From contig NZ_VUKE01000012.1 of the NCBI RefSeq assembly GCF_009193175.1, positions 102,618 through 166,617 on the forward strand: a stretch of 64,000 nucleotides of DNA, in the 5' to 3' direction. The notes under the pieces are model-generated. The model did not search any database. It was not told the origin of the DNA and saw only the letters and a program-made list of their open reading frames with translations. Positions 1-9,517 of this stretch are shown piece by piece. How positions within the stretch are numbered: the first letter of the stretch is position 1; each line of letters starts with the position of its first letter. The position numbers were made by a program, and so were the translations under genes. The DNA comes from Georgenia ruanii (GTDB lineage: Bacteria > Actinomycetota > Actinomycetes > Actinomycetales > Actinomycetaceae).

Positions 1-343
1 GGTCGACGGAGAAATAGCACGGCCGGTTCGCAGCCACATCGCCGCGAAGGAGCGAGCACTGTGATTGTCGAGTTACCTCCCAAGCTCTCGGGATGAACGA
101 AGGTTGGCCGGAGTCCACAGCGTCAACTGGGACGCGCGGCTCCGCCGGGCCCTAGGTTTCGCGCCCCGCCGAAAAGGCGTTCGCCAGGCCCCTCTCGGAA
201 TCACTGATGGTTCCCCCGCGCACCACCCGGCTGTCGGAGCGTCCCGCGTGGGCCGGCACCGGAGCGAGCGGCCGCACCGATTCTCAGCACCACCGCCATC
301 GGATCGCTCAGCAACTCAACTTTCGACAATGAGAGGCAAAACC
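1..343. other. Leader region upstream of the peptide ABC operon
   Basis: No full gene was recognised. A GTG at 61 preceded by GAAGGAG opens an 11-codon reading frame ending with TGA at 94-96; it could be a leader peptide or chance. The frame of the following lipoprotein stays open upstream to about position 65, but those residues do not look like protein and the signal peptide starts only at 344. Upstream regulation cannot be judged because the window begins here. Confidence 0.4.
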
Positions 344-1915
344 ATGATTGCTCGACCGCAGGTCCCGGGTGTCCGTGCACACCGACGGGTGGCCGTCTCT
401 GTGGCGGCGCTTGCCATCCTCCTCGCGGGATGCGCCGCCGGCGCCGAGTCGACGGAGTCGGAGTCCACGGGGGACTCCCAGGACAAGGGTGTCCTGAAGG
501 TCGCTCTCGGTCGCGAGCTCCCCATTCTCGACCCGTACCTCTCGGTCGCGAACAAGGACCTGGAGTTCTACTTCGCCTTCTACGACCGTCTGGTCCACGT
601 CGCGCCCGACTACACGCTCGTTCCCGGGCTGGCCGAGTCCTGGGAGTTCGCCGAGGACATGTCCTACCTCGAGCTCAAGCTCCGTCAGGGCGTCACCTTC
701 CACGACGGCGTGCCGTTCAACGCGGAAGCAGTGAAGAAAAACTACGAGCGCGCCATCTCCGAGGGCACCGGCTCCATCGTGACGGACCTGGCCGACGTCA
801 CCGGCGTGGAGATCGTCGACGACTACACCGTCAGGTTCATGACGGCCGTGCCCGTCTCCAACCTCCCCGCCATCCTCTCCGACCGCGCCGGCATCCAGCC
901 CAGCCCGGAGATGTCCGAGGGATCGGACCACGTGGCCGGCTCCGGGATGTACGAGATCGACCGGTACGAGCCTGGTGTGGGCCTCTCTCTCAAGCCCTTC
1001 GCAGACTACTGGGACAAGGAGGCCCAGGGCCTGGCGGGACTCGAGTTCAGCTTCCTGACCGACAGCTCTGCGATCTTCAGCGCTCTGCAGTCGGGGCAGC
1101 TAAACGCGGCGCCCATCGACATCCCGCAGGCCGAGCAGGCCCGCGCCGTCGGGCTCCAGATCGACGACAAGCCCACAGTCGGGGTCACCATCATCAGCCT
1201 GAACTCCGACCGTGAGGGGCTCGACGACGCGCGGCTCCGCCGCGCCATCAACGTCGGGATCGACCGGCAGGCGCTGGTCGACAAGCTGGCATTGGGCGCC
1301 GGTGAGCCGACCTGCCAGTGGTTCCCCGAGGGTATGGCCGAGCACGACCCCGAGATGGGGCTGGAGCCCTGCGCATACGACCCCGACGAGGCGCGCCGCC
1401 TGGTCGAGGAGGCCGCCCCGGACGGGTGGACGCTCACGCTCTCCCACATGTCCGACGACTTCGCGAACACCCAGTTCGCCCAGGCCGTGGTGGAGATGTG
1501 GAAGGAGGTCGGCATCAACGCCCAGCTCAACCCCGTGGAGTCGTCCGTTGCGATCGGGCTCCTCAACGACACCAAGGAGATCACCGCCCTCGGCGCACCG
1601 TTCGCCGGCCGGCCCAGCGCGCTGCAGACCATTGCGCACTTCACCATCGACGGCGGGTTCGGCGTGTTGGGCGACGCACACCTGAGCGACAAGCGCGAGG
1701 AGCTCTACGCCCAGGCGCGTGCGGCAGCCGACCCTGACGAGCAGGCAGGCCTCGTCCGGGAGATCAGCGCCGAGATGGTCGAGAACTCGGCGGTGCCGAT
1801 CCCGCTCTATTTCGAGCGTGCTCCGCTCGCCTTCACCAAGGACGTCCACGGCCTGGAGAAGTACGTCTCGAACAAGCTGGAGTTCCGAGGCGTCACCGTC
1901 GGCTCAGCGAGCTGA
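344..1915 (+). CDS. ABC transporter substrate-binding lipoprotein, peptide/oligopeptide family (SBP_bac_5)
   Basis: A 523-residue extracytoplasmic solute-binding protein of the dipeptide/oligopeptide/nickel type. The N-terminus is a lipoprotein signal: Arg-rich start, hydrophobic core, lipobox LLAGC with the lipidated Cys at residue 30. The mature part has the family's opening pattern (LDPYLSVANKDLEFYFAFYD) and the FHDGVPFNAEAVKKNYERA region, and ends near PIPLYFERAPLAFTKDVHGL, typical of DppA/OppA-like proteins. ATG 344 is chosen over ATG 329 because GAGAGG lies 7 bases before it. The permease and ATPase genes follow after one dehydrogenase gene, so it should deliver substrate to that importer. 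The ligand is unknown; the neighbouring hydroxyacid dehydrogenases hint at a hydroxy-carboxylate or conjugate rather than ordinary peptides. Confidence 0.9.
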   Translation: MIARPQVPGVRAHRRVAVSVAALAILLAGCAAGAESTESESTGDSQDKGVLKVALGRELPILDPYLSVANKDLEFYFAFYDRLVHVAPDYTLVPGLAESWEFAEDMSYLELKLRQGVTFHDGVPFNAEAVKKNYERAISEGTGSIVTDLADVTGVEIVDDYTVRFMTAVPVSNLPAILSDRAGIQPSPEMSEGSDHVAGSGMYEIDRYEPGVGLSLKPFADYWDKEAQGLAGLEFSFLTDSSAIFSALQSGQLNAAPIDIPQAEQARAVGLQIDDKPTVGVTIISLNSDREGLDDARLRRAINVGIDRQALVDKLALGAGEPTCQWFPEGMAEHDPEMGLEPCAYDPDEARRLVEEAAPDGWTLTLSHMSDDFANTQFAQAVVEMWKEVGINAQLNPVESSVAIGLLNDTKEITALGAPFAGRPSALQTIAHFTIDGGFGVLGDAHLSDKREELYAQARAAADPDEQAGLVREISAEMVENSAVPIPLYFERAPLAFTKDVHGLEKYVSNKLEFRGVTVGSAS

Positions 1916-1925
1916 GGAAGGTCTC

Positions 1926-2987
1926 ATGCGCAGCTACTCCATCTGTCTGATGCCCGGTGACGGCATCGGCCCCGAGGTCATCGGAGCCGCGAGGGAGGTG
2001 CTCACCGCGGTGGCCGGCATGTCTGGGGCGGTGGACCTCTCGTTCGACGAGCACCGGATGGGCCACGAGGCCTACAGCGACGGCTTCGAGCCCCTCTCAG
2101 AGACGGCGATCCAAGCGGCACTGACCGCCGACGGCGTGCTCGTCGGCGCAGTGGACACCGTCAGCTTTCCCGAGCACGTCGCCCAACCGACGCGCACGCT
2201 CCGGGAACGGCTGGAGGTCCGTGCGAGCGTGCGGCCCAGCCGGAACTTCCGCGGTGTGCCCTCCAGGTTCGACGGCGTGGACCTCGTAGTCGTCCGGGAG
2301 GTCACTGAGGGCTTATACGCCGGCATCGAGGAGTACGTCGGGCAGAACGAGGTCCGTGCGGCGCGCGTCATCACCCGAGGAGCGTCCTCCCGAGCGGCAC
2401 GTGTCGCCTTCGAGGCCGCCGCGGGACGAAGAAAGAAGGTGACGGTGGTGCACAAGCTCGGGGCGCTGCCCCTGTCTGACGGCATGTTCGTCGCCGCCGC
2501 CCGCGAGGTTGCCGACGAGTATCCGGACGTCGAGCTCGAGCTTCGCAACGTGGATGCATGCGCCATGGAGATGGTCGAGCACCCCGAACGCCTCGACGTC
2601 GTCCTGTCCACGAACGCGTTCGGGGACATTCTCTCCGACGTGGCGGCCGGGGTCGCCGGCGGCATCGGCATCGCACCGTCCGCCTGCGTCGGCACGCACG
2701 GCAGCTACTTCGAGCCCGTGCACGGCACCGCGCCGGACATCGCCGGCCGAGGGATCGCAAACCCCATGGCGGCCATCCTCACCGCCGCGATGATGCTGCG
2801 TCACCTCGGTGAGGAGGAGCTGGCAGTGACGGTCGAGGACGCGGTCGAGCGGGTGCTCGTGCAGGGCCGTCACCTCACCGCCGACCTCGGTGGCGAGGCC
2901 ACCGGCGCCGAGGTGACAAGAGCGGTCATCGGGCAGCTCACCGTCGGTGGGCGTCAGGCGGTCGCCGCAACGCGTACCGAGAGGTAG
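1926..2987 (+). CDS. Isocitrate/isopropylmalate dehydrogenase family enzyme (tartrate dehydrogenase-like)
   Basis: A 353-residue NAD-dependent beta-decarboxylating dehydrogenase. Seen: the N-terminal MPGDGIGPEVI motif, the VHKLGALPLSDGMF region carrying the catalytic Lys, the metal-binding STNAFGDILSD segment and the NAD-binding HGTAPDIAGRGIANP loop. Length matches LeuB and TtuC. It starts 10 bases after the upstream stop with AGGAAGG. It sits between the binding protein and the permease of one ABC importer and is not with leuC/leuD, so a catabolic 2-hydroxyacid such as tartrate or a substituted malate is more likely than leucine synthesis. The LeuB pattern before the Lys (usually KANVL) is changed to HKLGAL, supporting a different substrate. 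Confidence 0.85.
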   Translation: MRSYSICLMPGDGIGPEVIGAAREVLTAVAGMSGAVDLSFDEHRMGHEAYSDGFEPLSETAIQAALTADGVLVGAVDTVSFPEHVAQPTRTLRERLEVRASVRPSRNFRGVPSRFDGVDLVVVREVTEGLYAGIEEYVGQNEVRAARVITRGASSRAARVAFEAAAGRRKKVTVVHKLGALPLSDGMFVAAAREVADEYPDVELELRNVDACAMEMVEHPERLDVVLSTNAFGDILSDVAAGVAGGIGIAPSACVGTHGSYFEPVHGTAPDIAGRGIANPMAAILTAAMMLRHLGEEELAVTVEDAVERVLVQGRHLTADLGGEATGAEVTRAVIGQLTVGGRQAVAATRTER

Positions 2988-2995
2988 AGGCAGGC

Positions 2996-3943
2996 ATGGC
3001 AGTTGTGGTCCTCCGACGGCTCGTAAGTGTGGTGCCGCTGTTCGCGGTCGTGAGCGTCGTCGTGTTCCTCATGGTGCACATGGTGCCCGGGGATCCCGCC
3101 GTTCTAGTCGCGGGCGACTTCGCCTCGCCCGAGCAGATCGCCGCCGCACGCGAGATGCTCGGCCTCAATGACCCGCTGTGGCTGCAGTACTGGAACTGGC
3201 TGCTGGCCGCGCTGCAGGGCGATCTGGGTGCCTCGTTCCTGCCTTCCTCGCAGAGCGTTACGGAGGCGCTCGCGGCCAGGGTCCCGGTCACGGCATCGCT
3301 CATCGGCGGGGGCATCGTGGTCGCGCTCGTGCTCGGCCTTCCGGCGGGCATCGTGTCGGCACGGTTCCGCGACACCTGGATCGACCGGGCGACCCTCCTC
3401 ACGGCCACGATCGGGTATGTGGTGCCCGGGTTCGTGTTCGCAATCATCGTGGTCTCGGTGGTGAGCATCCGGCTGGGCCTGCTGCCCGCAACGGGGTACG
3501 TCTCACCGGCCGTCGATCCGGTCGCTTGGATGCGCCACCTGATCCTGCCAAGCCTGGCGGTCGGGATCGGGATCTTCGCCTTCGTGGCCAACCAGTGCCG
3601 CGCCTCACTGATCGAGGCGCTGGGGCAGCCCTACGTGCGGACGGCGACGGCGAAGGGTCTCCTGCCTCAGCAGGTGCTGATCAAGCACGCGTTGCGAAAC
3701 GCCGCCGTGCCAGTCGTGACCTCGGTGGGCCTGCAAATCGCGTTCGCGATCGGCGGCTCCGTCCTCATCGAGGTGGTGTTCGGCCTCCCCGGGCTCGGCT
3801 CGCTGGCTGTCAGCGCCATCCAGCAGCGTGACTTCCCCATGATCCAGGGCGTCGTCCTCGTGAGCTGCATCTGGGTCGTCGTGGTCAACCTCCTCGTCGA
3901 CATCGTTCACATGGCGCTCGACCCGAAGGTGAGGACTGCGTGA
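2996..3943 (+). CDS. ABC transporter permease, DppB/OppB type
   Basis: A 315-residue inner-membrane permease of a peptide-type importer, about six membrane segments. The N-terminus (LRRLVSVVPLFAVVSVVVFLMVHMVPGDPA) is characteristic of DppB, with the MVPGDP signature. The cytoplasmic coupling loop that contacts the ATPase appears as YVRTATAKGLLPQQVLIKHALRN, split here only for description. It begins 8 bases after the preceding stop with GAGGCAGGC before ATG and overlaps the next gene by 4 bases at GTGA (3940-3943), so the two are translationally coupled. It should pair with the permease half of the following fusion protein. Confidence 0.92.
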   Translation: MAVVVLRRLVSVVPLFAVVSVVVFLMVHMVPGDPAVLVAGDFASPEQIAAAREMLGLNDPLWLQYWNWLLAALQGDLGASFLPSSQSVTEALAARVPVTASLIGGGIVVALVLGLPAGIVSARFRDTWIDRATLLTATIGYVVPGFVFAIIVVSVVSIRLGLLPATGYVSPAVDPVAWMRHLILPSLAVGIGIFAFVANQCRASLIEALGQPYVRTATAKGLLPQQVLIKHALRNAAVPVVTSVGLQIAFAIGGSVLIEVVFGLPGLGSLAVSAIQQRDFPMIQGVVLVSCIWVVVVNLLVDIVHMALDPKVRTA

Positions 3944-5946
3944 TGACCAAGCACGAGGGCCGGAACCGCTGGGGCGGGGCCGGTATCCGGAGATTCATGC
4001 GACAGCCCATGGCCATCGCGGGTCTCGCCGCGCTCGCCGTCATGGCATTGATGGCCGCCGTGTACGGCCTGTTCATCCCCGGAGGGGCCGCCACCAACCA
4101 GGACGGCATGCCATTCCAGGCGCCCCTCGGCGCGGCGGGTCTGCTCGGCACAGACAGCCTTGGCCGCGACGTCCTGATGCGCATGTGGGGCGGAACCGAG
4201 GTCGCCGCCGTCACTGCCTCGGTGGTTCTCCTCGTGGCGATGAGCCTAGGCGTGCCGGTCGGCGTCGTCGCCGGGTACTGGGGTGGCCGGCTCGACCAGG
4301 TCATCATGCGCGTCGTCGACGGCGTCATGAGCTTCCCGGCGATCATCCTAGCTATGGCTGCGGTCGCCGTTCTTGGGCCCGGGCTCATGAACGCGCTGTT
4401 CATCATCGGGGTGATCTTCGCGCCCCGGTTCGCGCGGCTGGCCCGGGCGTCGACCATCTCAGTGCGGCACCAGGGCTATGTGGAGGCGGCGATCGTGGCC
4501 GGGCTGCCACGTCGCCGCATCATCACCCGGCACGTCCTGGCCAACATCCGGGGGCCTTTGCTCGTGGAGATGGCGCTGACCTCTGGCAACGCAATCGGCG
4601 CCGAAGCAGCACTGAGCTTCCTCGGTCTCGGCGTGCAGTCCCCGGATCCCAGTTGGGGAAACATCCTCTCCGATGGATACCGCGGCATCTTCCTCGCCCC
4701 CTGGCTCGTGGTGTGGCCCTCCGTGGCGATCGGCCTGACGGTCCTGGCGTTCCACGCCGTCGGTGACGGGCTCACGGACGCGCTCGGCATCGAGAGCCGC
4801 GTGCGGCGGGTTCGACGCCGAGGGGCCCCCGTTGCTGGTGAGGCTGCCGCAGCCGTTGCCGCGGCCGGCTCCCCGGCGCCGGCGGGCTCCACCGCCAGGG
4901 CCGTGATCCCACCATCCTCGGAACAGGCGCCCGCTGCCGACGACACCGTGCTGGAGGTCGCGGACTTGCGGGTGAGCGTGCTGGCCCAGTCGGGATGGAC
5001 GCCCATCCTCAGAGGCGTGGACCTGCGCCTGGCGCCTGGTGAGATCCACGGCCTTGTCGGGGAGTCCGGATCCGGCAAGACGATGGCAGGGCAGGCACTC
5101 ATGGGCATGATCCCGCCCGACACCGCCCGCATGCGGGCGGCGAGGTTCGCACTTGACGGGCGCGACCTGCGCGGTCTGTCGAGCCGGGCGATGGCGGACG
5201 TGCGAGGAAACGACATCGCGATGATCTTCCAAGACCCGATGTCGAGCCTCAACCCATCGTTCAAGGTCGGCGAGCAGATCGCCGAGAGCGTCCGCAGGCA
5301 CACCGGCGCCTCGCGGCGGGTGGCCTGGGCGAAGGCCGTCGAGATGTTGCGCCTCATGCACATCCCCAGCCCTAGCCGTATCGCCGACTGCTACCCGCAC
5401 CAGCTGTCCGGCGGCATGCGCCAGCGGTGCGTCATCGCCATGGCGCTCTCGTGCGATCCGAAGGTGCTGATCGCAGATGAGCCGACGACGGCGCTCGACG
5501 TGACGATCCAGGCGCAGATCCTGGACCTGATCAAGGAGAAGAGCCAGGAGCTGAACATGGCGGTCCTCTTCGTCACCCACGACCTGGGGGTGGTCGCCGA
5601 CGTGTGTGACCGCGTGTCGGTCATGTACGCGGGCCAGATCGTGGAGACCGCGGCGGTGGAGGACATCTTCGCCCGGCCGACTCATCCGTACACCCGCGCT
5701 CTTCACGACGCGACACCCCGCCTTGACACGATCGCCCCCGCAGTCGCGGCGCTGCACGGGGGCCCCCCGCAGTTCGACGAACTTCCACCCGGCTGCAGCT
5801 TCGCCGCGCGCTGCGCCTGGGCGAGCGACGCGTGCGCCGCCAGCCCTGTCCTGCTCGAGCCGACCGCCACCGGGTCGACACGGTGCATCCGGCGCCAAGA
5901 GCTGGATCTCGCCCTCATTCCGCAGAAGGAGCTGAGCCGTGATTGA
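3940..5946 (+). CDS. Fused ABC permease (DppC type) and ABC ATPase (DppD type)
   Basis: A 668-residue fusion of two importer subunits that are usually separate. Residues about 1-285 are a DppC-like permease with an N-terminal membrane helix, the [18 protein letters not shown] motif and a coupling loop near [17 protein letters not shown]. Residues about 290-330 are an Ala/Pro/Arg-rich linker. From about 335 comes an ABC ATPase: Walker A GESGSGKT near 374, Q-loop IFQDPMSS, signature LSGGMRQR, Walker [13 protein letters not shown], switch His in FVTHDLG, then the oligopeptide-ATPase C-terminal Cys-rich extension. GTG 3940 is followed directly by ATG 3943, and either could be used. It overlaps the next ATPase gene by 8 bases. 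Fusions of this type are known in peptide importers but uncommon. Confidence 0.9.
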   Translation: MMTKHEGRNRWGGAGIRRFMRQPMAIAGLAALAVMALMAAVYGLFIPGGAATNQDGMPFQAPLGAAGLLGTDSLGRDVLMRMWGGTEVAAVTASVVLLVAMSLGVPVGVVAGYWGGRLDQVIMRVVDGVMSFPAIILAMAAVAVLGPGLMNALFIIGVIFAPRFARLARASTISVRHQGYVEAAIVAGLPRRRIITRHVLANIRGPLLVEMALTSGNAIGAEAALSFLGLGVQSPDPSWGNILSDGYRGIFLAPWLVVWPSVAIGLTVLAFHAVGDGLTDALGIESRVRRVRRRGAPVAGEAAAAVAAAGSPAPAGSTARAVIPPSSEQAPAADDTVLEVADLRVSVLAQSGWTPILRGVDLRLAPGEIHGLVGESGSGKTMAGQALMGMIPPDTARMRAARFALDGRDLRGLSSRAMADVRGNDIAMIFQDPMSSLNPSFKVGEQIAESVRRHTGASRRVAWAKAVEMLRLMHIPSPSRIADCYPHQLSGGMRQRCVIAMALSCDPKVLIADEPTTALDVTIQAQILDLIKEKSQELNMAVLFVTHDLGVVADVCDRVSVMYAGQIVETAAVEDIFARPTHPYTRALHDATPRLDTIAPAVAALHGGPPQFDELPPGCSFAARCAWASDACAASPVLLEPTATGSTRCIRRQELDLALIPQKELSRD

Positions 5947-6958
5947 CGGTGCACAGACGCCGGTCCTGGAGATGGAGGACGTCCACGTCTCCTTCCGTGT
6001 GCGTGCAGGAGGATGGCGCGGTGGGCGCGTGCAGGCCGTCGACGGCGTGAGCCTGACGGTCGAGCGTGGCGAGGCACTGGCCCTGGTGGGCGAGTCGGGC
6101 TCGGGCAAGTCCACGTGCGCGCGGGCCATCACGGGACTCGTCCGGCCGTCCGATGGGACGATCCGCGTGAACGGCGTCGAACTAGGACGGCTGCACGGCC
6201 GGGCGTTGCGCGAGCACCGCGGCAAGGTCCAGATGGTGTTCCAAGACCCCTACTCCTCCCTGGACCCCTCCATGGTGATCGGGGAGTCGATCGCGGAGGT
6301 GGTCGCGCTCACGGACCGCCTGCGGGGGAAGGCGCTGAAGGACCGGGTGGCCGAGTTGCTCGGCTTGGTCGGGCTGCGCGCAGAGCACGCCACCCGGTAC
6401 CCGCACGAGTTCTCCGGCGGTCAGCGCCAGCGGATCGCCATCGCGCGCGCACTGGCCAGACGCCCCGAGCTAGTCGTCATGGACGAGGCCATCAGCGCGC
6501 TCGACGTCTCCAGCCAGGCCCAGATCATCGAGCTTCTCGTGCGGCTGCGCGCAGAGCTCGGGCTGTCCTACCTCTTTATCTCCCACGACCTCTCGGCCAT
6601 GCGAGCCCTTGTGGACCGGGTCGCCGTGCTCTACCTCGGCCGGCTCGTGGAGATTCGGTCCGCCGATGAGTTCTACGGCGACCCGGCACACCCCTACTCG
6701 GCGTCGTTGATCACGGCGGTGCCGACCCCCGACCCGGTCGCCCAGCGCAAGCGCGAGCGGGTCGTCATCGCGGGGGAGATACCGGACCCGGCCAACCCGC
6801 CCAGCGGGTGCACCTTTCACACCCGGTGCCCGCACCGCATGGACGTCTGCGCTCAGCAGCGCCCAGCCACCCGCGAGCTGCCGGACGGCGGGAGGGTGGC
6901 GTGCCACCTTCCCGGCCCCGTCAGCGCCACCTTTGCGGTCTCTGCACCGCCGGCATGA
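5939..6958 (+). CDS. ABC transporter ATPase, DppF/OppF type
   Basis: A 339-residue cytoplasmic ATPase completing the importer. Seen: Walker A GESGSGKS (residues about 50-57), Q-loop MVFQDPYSSLDPS, signature FSGGQRQR, Walker B LVVMDEAISALD, H-switch ISHDLS, and the C-terminal oligo_HPY region with a CTFHTRCPHR cysteine cluster. In Walker B the usual DEP/DEA-x-SALD is DEAISALD, within family range. The GTG start lies inside the 3' end of the permease-ATPase fusion, implying coupling. It should form a heterodimer with the ATPase domain of the fusion. Confidence 0.92.
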   Translation: MIDGAQTPVLEMEDVHVSFRVRAGGWRGGRVQAVDGVSLTVERGEALALVGESGSGKSTCARAITGLVRPSDGTIRVNGVELGRLHGRALREHRGKVQMVFQDPYSSLDPSMVIGESIAEVVALTDRLRGKALKDRVAELLGLVGLRAEHATRYPHEFSGGQRQRIAIARALARRPELVVMDEAISALDVSSQAQIIELLVRLRAELGLSYLFISHDLSAMRALVDRVAVLYLGRLVEIRSADEFYGDPAHPYSASLITAVPTPDPVAQRKRERVVIAGEIPDPANPPSGCTFHTRCPHRMDVCAQQRPATRELPDGGRVACHLPGPVSATFAVSAPPA

Positions 6959-6997
6959 CAAGCGAATTCTTTCCCGCCCACTGAACAAGGAGACATC

Positions 6998-8206
6998 TTG
7001 ACCACGACGACATGGAACCCGGACGTCATGAACGCCGAGGCGTCGGGACTGCGCGTCATCGGCTGGACGGACCTCAACGGGTCCGGTGACGCCATGCACA
7101 TCAACTTCCACCGCAACGGCAAGTACGCCTATGTCGGGCACATGGGCGACACAGAGATCGGGACGTCCGTGGTCGACATCTCGGACCCGCGGAACCCTGT
7201 CGTGGTCAACCAGCTCACCAAGCCGGACGGGGTCCGGTCCCACAAGGTCGCCGTCGTGGACGACCTCCTCGTCGTCAACTATGAGGGCTACCCCTTCCAG
7301 CCGGTCGACCCCGCCCTGGCGACCGGGTTCAAGGTCTTCTCGCTCGAGGACCCGGTGAACCCCCGTGAGCTCGCCTACTACCACATGCCCGGCAAGGGCG
7401 TGCACCGCATGAAGTTCACCGAGATGCCCTACTGCTATGTCAGTGGCAGCGACACCGGGTTCCACGAGGACCGGCAGACCTTCATGATCATCGACCTCAG
7501 CGACCCGGCGAACCCCAAGGAGGTCAGCCGCTGGTGGTTCCCCGGTATGAACACCGGGGCGGGGGAGACGCCGACCTGGCACCCGGACCGGTGGGTGTGG
7601 AACCATCACGCCCACATCGTCGGTGACCGGGCCTACTGCGCCTGGTGGGACGCCGGAGTCATCATCCTGGACATCTCCGACAAGACCCGGCCGACCCTGG
7701 TCAGCCACCTGACGTTCGACGACCTCAGCGCGCCCCCGCGCGTAGCGGGCTCGGTCCACACGGTGATGGCGATCCCCGAGAAGAACCTGCTGATCGTGAC
7801 GGAGGAGGAACTCGAGGACGGCGTCGCGAGCTACAAGAAGTACGTGCGGGTCATCGACATCGCCGACGAGCAGCGGCCCCGTCAGATCAGCATCCTGCCC
7901 GAGCCCCAGGGCGACTTCGCCCATCGGGGTGGCCGGTTCGGACCGCACAACCTCCACGAGCGCCGCCCGGGCACGTACCAGAACCCCGATGAGGTCTTCG
8001 TCACCTACTTCAACGCCGGCGTGCGCGTGTACGACATCAGCGACCCTTTCTCCCCGCGAGAGATCGCCTACCACGTGCCGCCGGCGCCGACGGGGGACCG
8101 TCCCATCCACATGAACGACCTCATCGTCGACGCCGCCGGGCGGGTCTACGTCACGGACCGGCACGGCGGCGGGCTGTACATCATGGAACGCACAAAAAAT
8201 GCCTAG
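6998..8206 (+). CDS. LVIVD-repeat beta-propeller protein
   Basis: A 402-residue protein with recurring short repeats of the form VVDISDPRNPVVV, VFSLEDPVNPREL, IIDLSDPANPKEV, ILDISDKTRPTLV and VYDISDPFSPREI, the hallmark of LVIVD-type propellers. No signal peptide or membrane segment is visible, so it is predicted to be cytoplasmic, unlike many family members that are secreted. The TTG start at 6998 is chosen because AAGGAGA lies 5 bases upstream; no ATG fits. It follows the ABC operon by 39 bases. Several His residues and the motif WNHHAH resemble metal-binding features, but no catalytic role can be assigned. Confidence 0.75.
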   Translation: MTTTTWNPDVMNAEASGLRVIGWTDLNGSGDAMHINFHRNGKYAYVGHMGDTEIGTSVVDISDPRNPVVVNQLTKPDGVRSHKVAVVDDLLVVNYEGYPFQPVDPALATGFKVFSLEDPVNPRELAYYHMPGKGVHRMKFTEMPYCYVSGSDTGFHEDRQTFMIIDLSDPANPKEVSRWWFPGMNTGAGETPTWHPDRWVWNHHAHIVGDRAYCAWWDAGVIILDISDKTRPTLVSHLTFDDLSAPPRVAGSVHTVMAIPEKNLLIVTEEELEDGVASYKKYVRVIDIADEQRPRQISILPEPQGDFAHRGGRFGPHNLHERRPGTYQNPDEVFVTYFNAGVRVYDISDPFSPREIAYHVPPAPTGDRPIHMNDLIVDAAGRVYVTDRHGGGLYIMERTKNA

Positions 8207-8241
8207 GCCGGCCCCCGCCGCGTCGCCCGATCGGCGCCTGC

Positions 8242-9450
8242 GTGGCTGACCGGTGCCCGGCAAGCGGCGCGGTGCGCAGGTCGCACCGCGCCGCACTGCT
8301 CGCCGGCGGGATGATCGGCCCTTTCGCTGGGCTGATGACCACCTCGGTGCTGCCGGAGCTCGGCGCTTCCTTCGGTGTCGGCGCCGACACGGCGTCGCTC
8401 TCCGTCATGGCCTACACCCTGCCGTTCGCCGCGACGATGCTCTTCTCGGGACGGCTCGGCCAGCGGTGGGGCGTCGAGCGGACCGTCGCACGGACCTACT
8501 CGCTGTTCGTGGTCGCCGCCCTCGCCTGCGCTGTCGCGCCCGTCTGGTGGGTGTTCCTGACGTCCTTCATGGCGTTGGGGGTGCTCAACGCCTTCACCAC
8601 GCCGCTGATCATGGCCGTCCTGGCCAAGGTCACCGAGCAGGCCCGCCTCGGCAGGGTGCTCGGGACGATGGGCGCGTTGGCGGCGACCGGCACGCTGTCG
8701 GCCCCGCTCGTCAGCGGGATGCTCGCCCAGTTCTCGTGGCGCTACGCGTTCGTGTGCCTGGCGGTGGCGGCCCTGGCGCTGCGCCTCGTCGGCGTCCCGG
8801 CCGCACCCGGGCAGGGCGCGCCCCACGTGGTACCGGTGCCGGTGGCGGGCCGAAGCCGAACCCTGTGGTTGTGCGGCATCAACCTCATGGTCGGGACCGG
8901 CGTGGTCGGGCTCGGCTTCCTCGTGGCTCTTTTCGCCGACGACACCCTCGGCTCTGGGTCCGCCGAGCGCGGGATCATCCTCATGAGTGGCGGGGTGGCG
9001 TCGTTGGTGCTCGCCCCACTCATCGGTGCTGGGCTCGACCGCTGGGGCGCGATGCGTGTGGGCGGCGCCGCGCTGCTCACCAGCGCGAGCTGCATCGCGC
9101 TGGTGCCTACCGGGGCGACGTCGGCGCTGGCACTGGCGGCCCTGTGGGCGGCGGCGTCGGCAGGGGCCCAGGGCGTGGGCGTGGCGATCAACAAGTACGT
9201 GCTCGGCACCCCGGGCGGACCGTCGACGATCTCCTTCGTGCAGGCCTTCCGCTTCTTCGGGATGGGACTCGCTCCGGTGATCCTCCTGCCGGCCCACCGG
9301 CAGGTGGACGGCGGGGGGTTCTTCCTGGCCGCGGCACTGGTGGGCGCGGCGCTCCTCGTGCACCTCGCCGCCAGGCCGGTGGACGACCGCTCGCTCGCAG
9401 CACGCGTCGGTGCCACAGGAGACGCCAGGGAACACCGGCCGGACCGCTGA
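8242..9450 (+). CDS. Major facilitator superfamily transporter
   Basis: A 402-residue membrane protein with about 12 hydrophobic helices. The loop after helix 2 reads GRLGQRWGVERTVAR, the usual MFS motif A region, and the arrangement resembles drug/metabolite:proton antiporters. The GTG start at 8242 gives a short Arg-rich N-terminal tail before the first helix (AALLAGGMIGPFAGLM); a GTG at 8271 is an alternative. It follows the propeller gene by 35 bases on the same strand. Substrate is unknown; position next to the importer suggests efflux or exchange of a catabolic intermediate. Confidence 0.8.
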   Translation: MADRCPASGAVRRSHRAALLAGGMIGPFAGLMTTSVLPELGASFGVGADTASLSVMAYTLPFAATMLFSGRLGQRWGVERTVARTYSLFVVAALACAVAPVWWVFLTSFMALGVLNAFTTPLIMAVLAKVTEQARLGRVLGTMGALAATGTLSAPLVSGMLAQFSWRYAFVCLAVAALALRLVGVPAAPGQGAPHVVPVPVAGRSRTLWLCGINLMVGTGVVGLGFLVALFADDTLGSGSAERGIILMSGGVASLVLAPLIGAGLDRWGAMRVGGAALLTSASCIALVPTGATSALALAALWAAASAGAQGVGVAINKYVLGTPGGPSTISFVQAFRFFGMGLAPVILLPAHRQVDGGGFFLAAALVGAALLVHLAARPVDDRSLAARVGATGDAREHRPDR

Positions 9451-9517
9451 CGGGCACCTGAACAGCTGACGGAGGCTGGTCCCAGGACGGGCAGCCGATG
9501 AGAGGAAGGACCGCACG

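Noticed and set aside
65..343. An N-terminal extension of the first lipoprotein
   Set aside because: The lipoprotein signal peptide begins at 344 with a ribosome site; an extension would place the lipobox far inside the protein.
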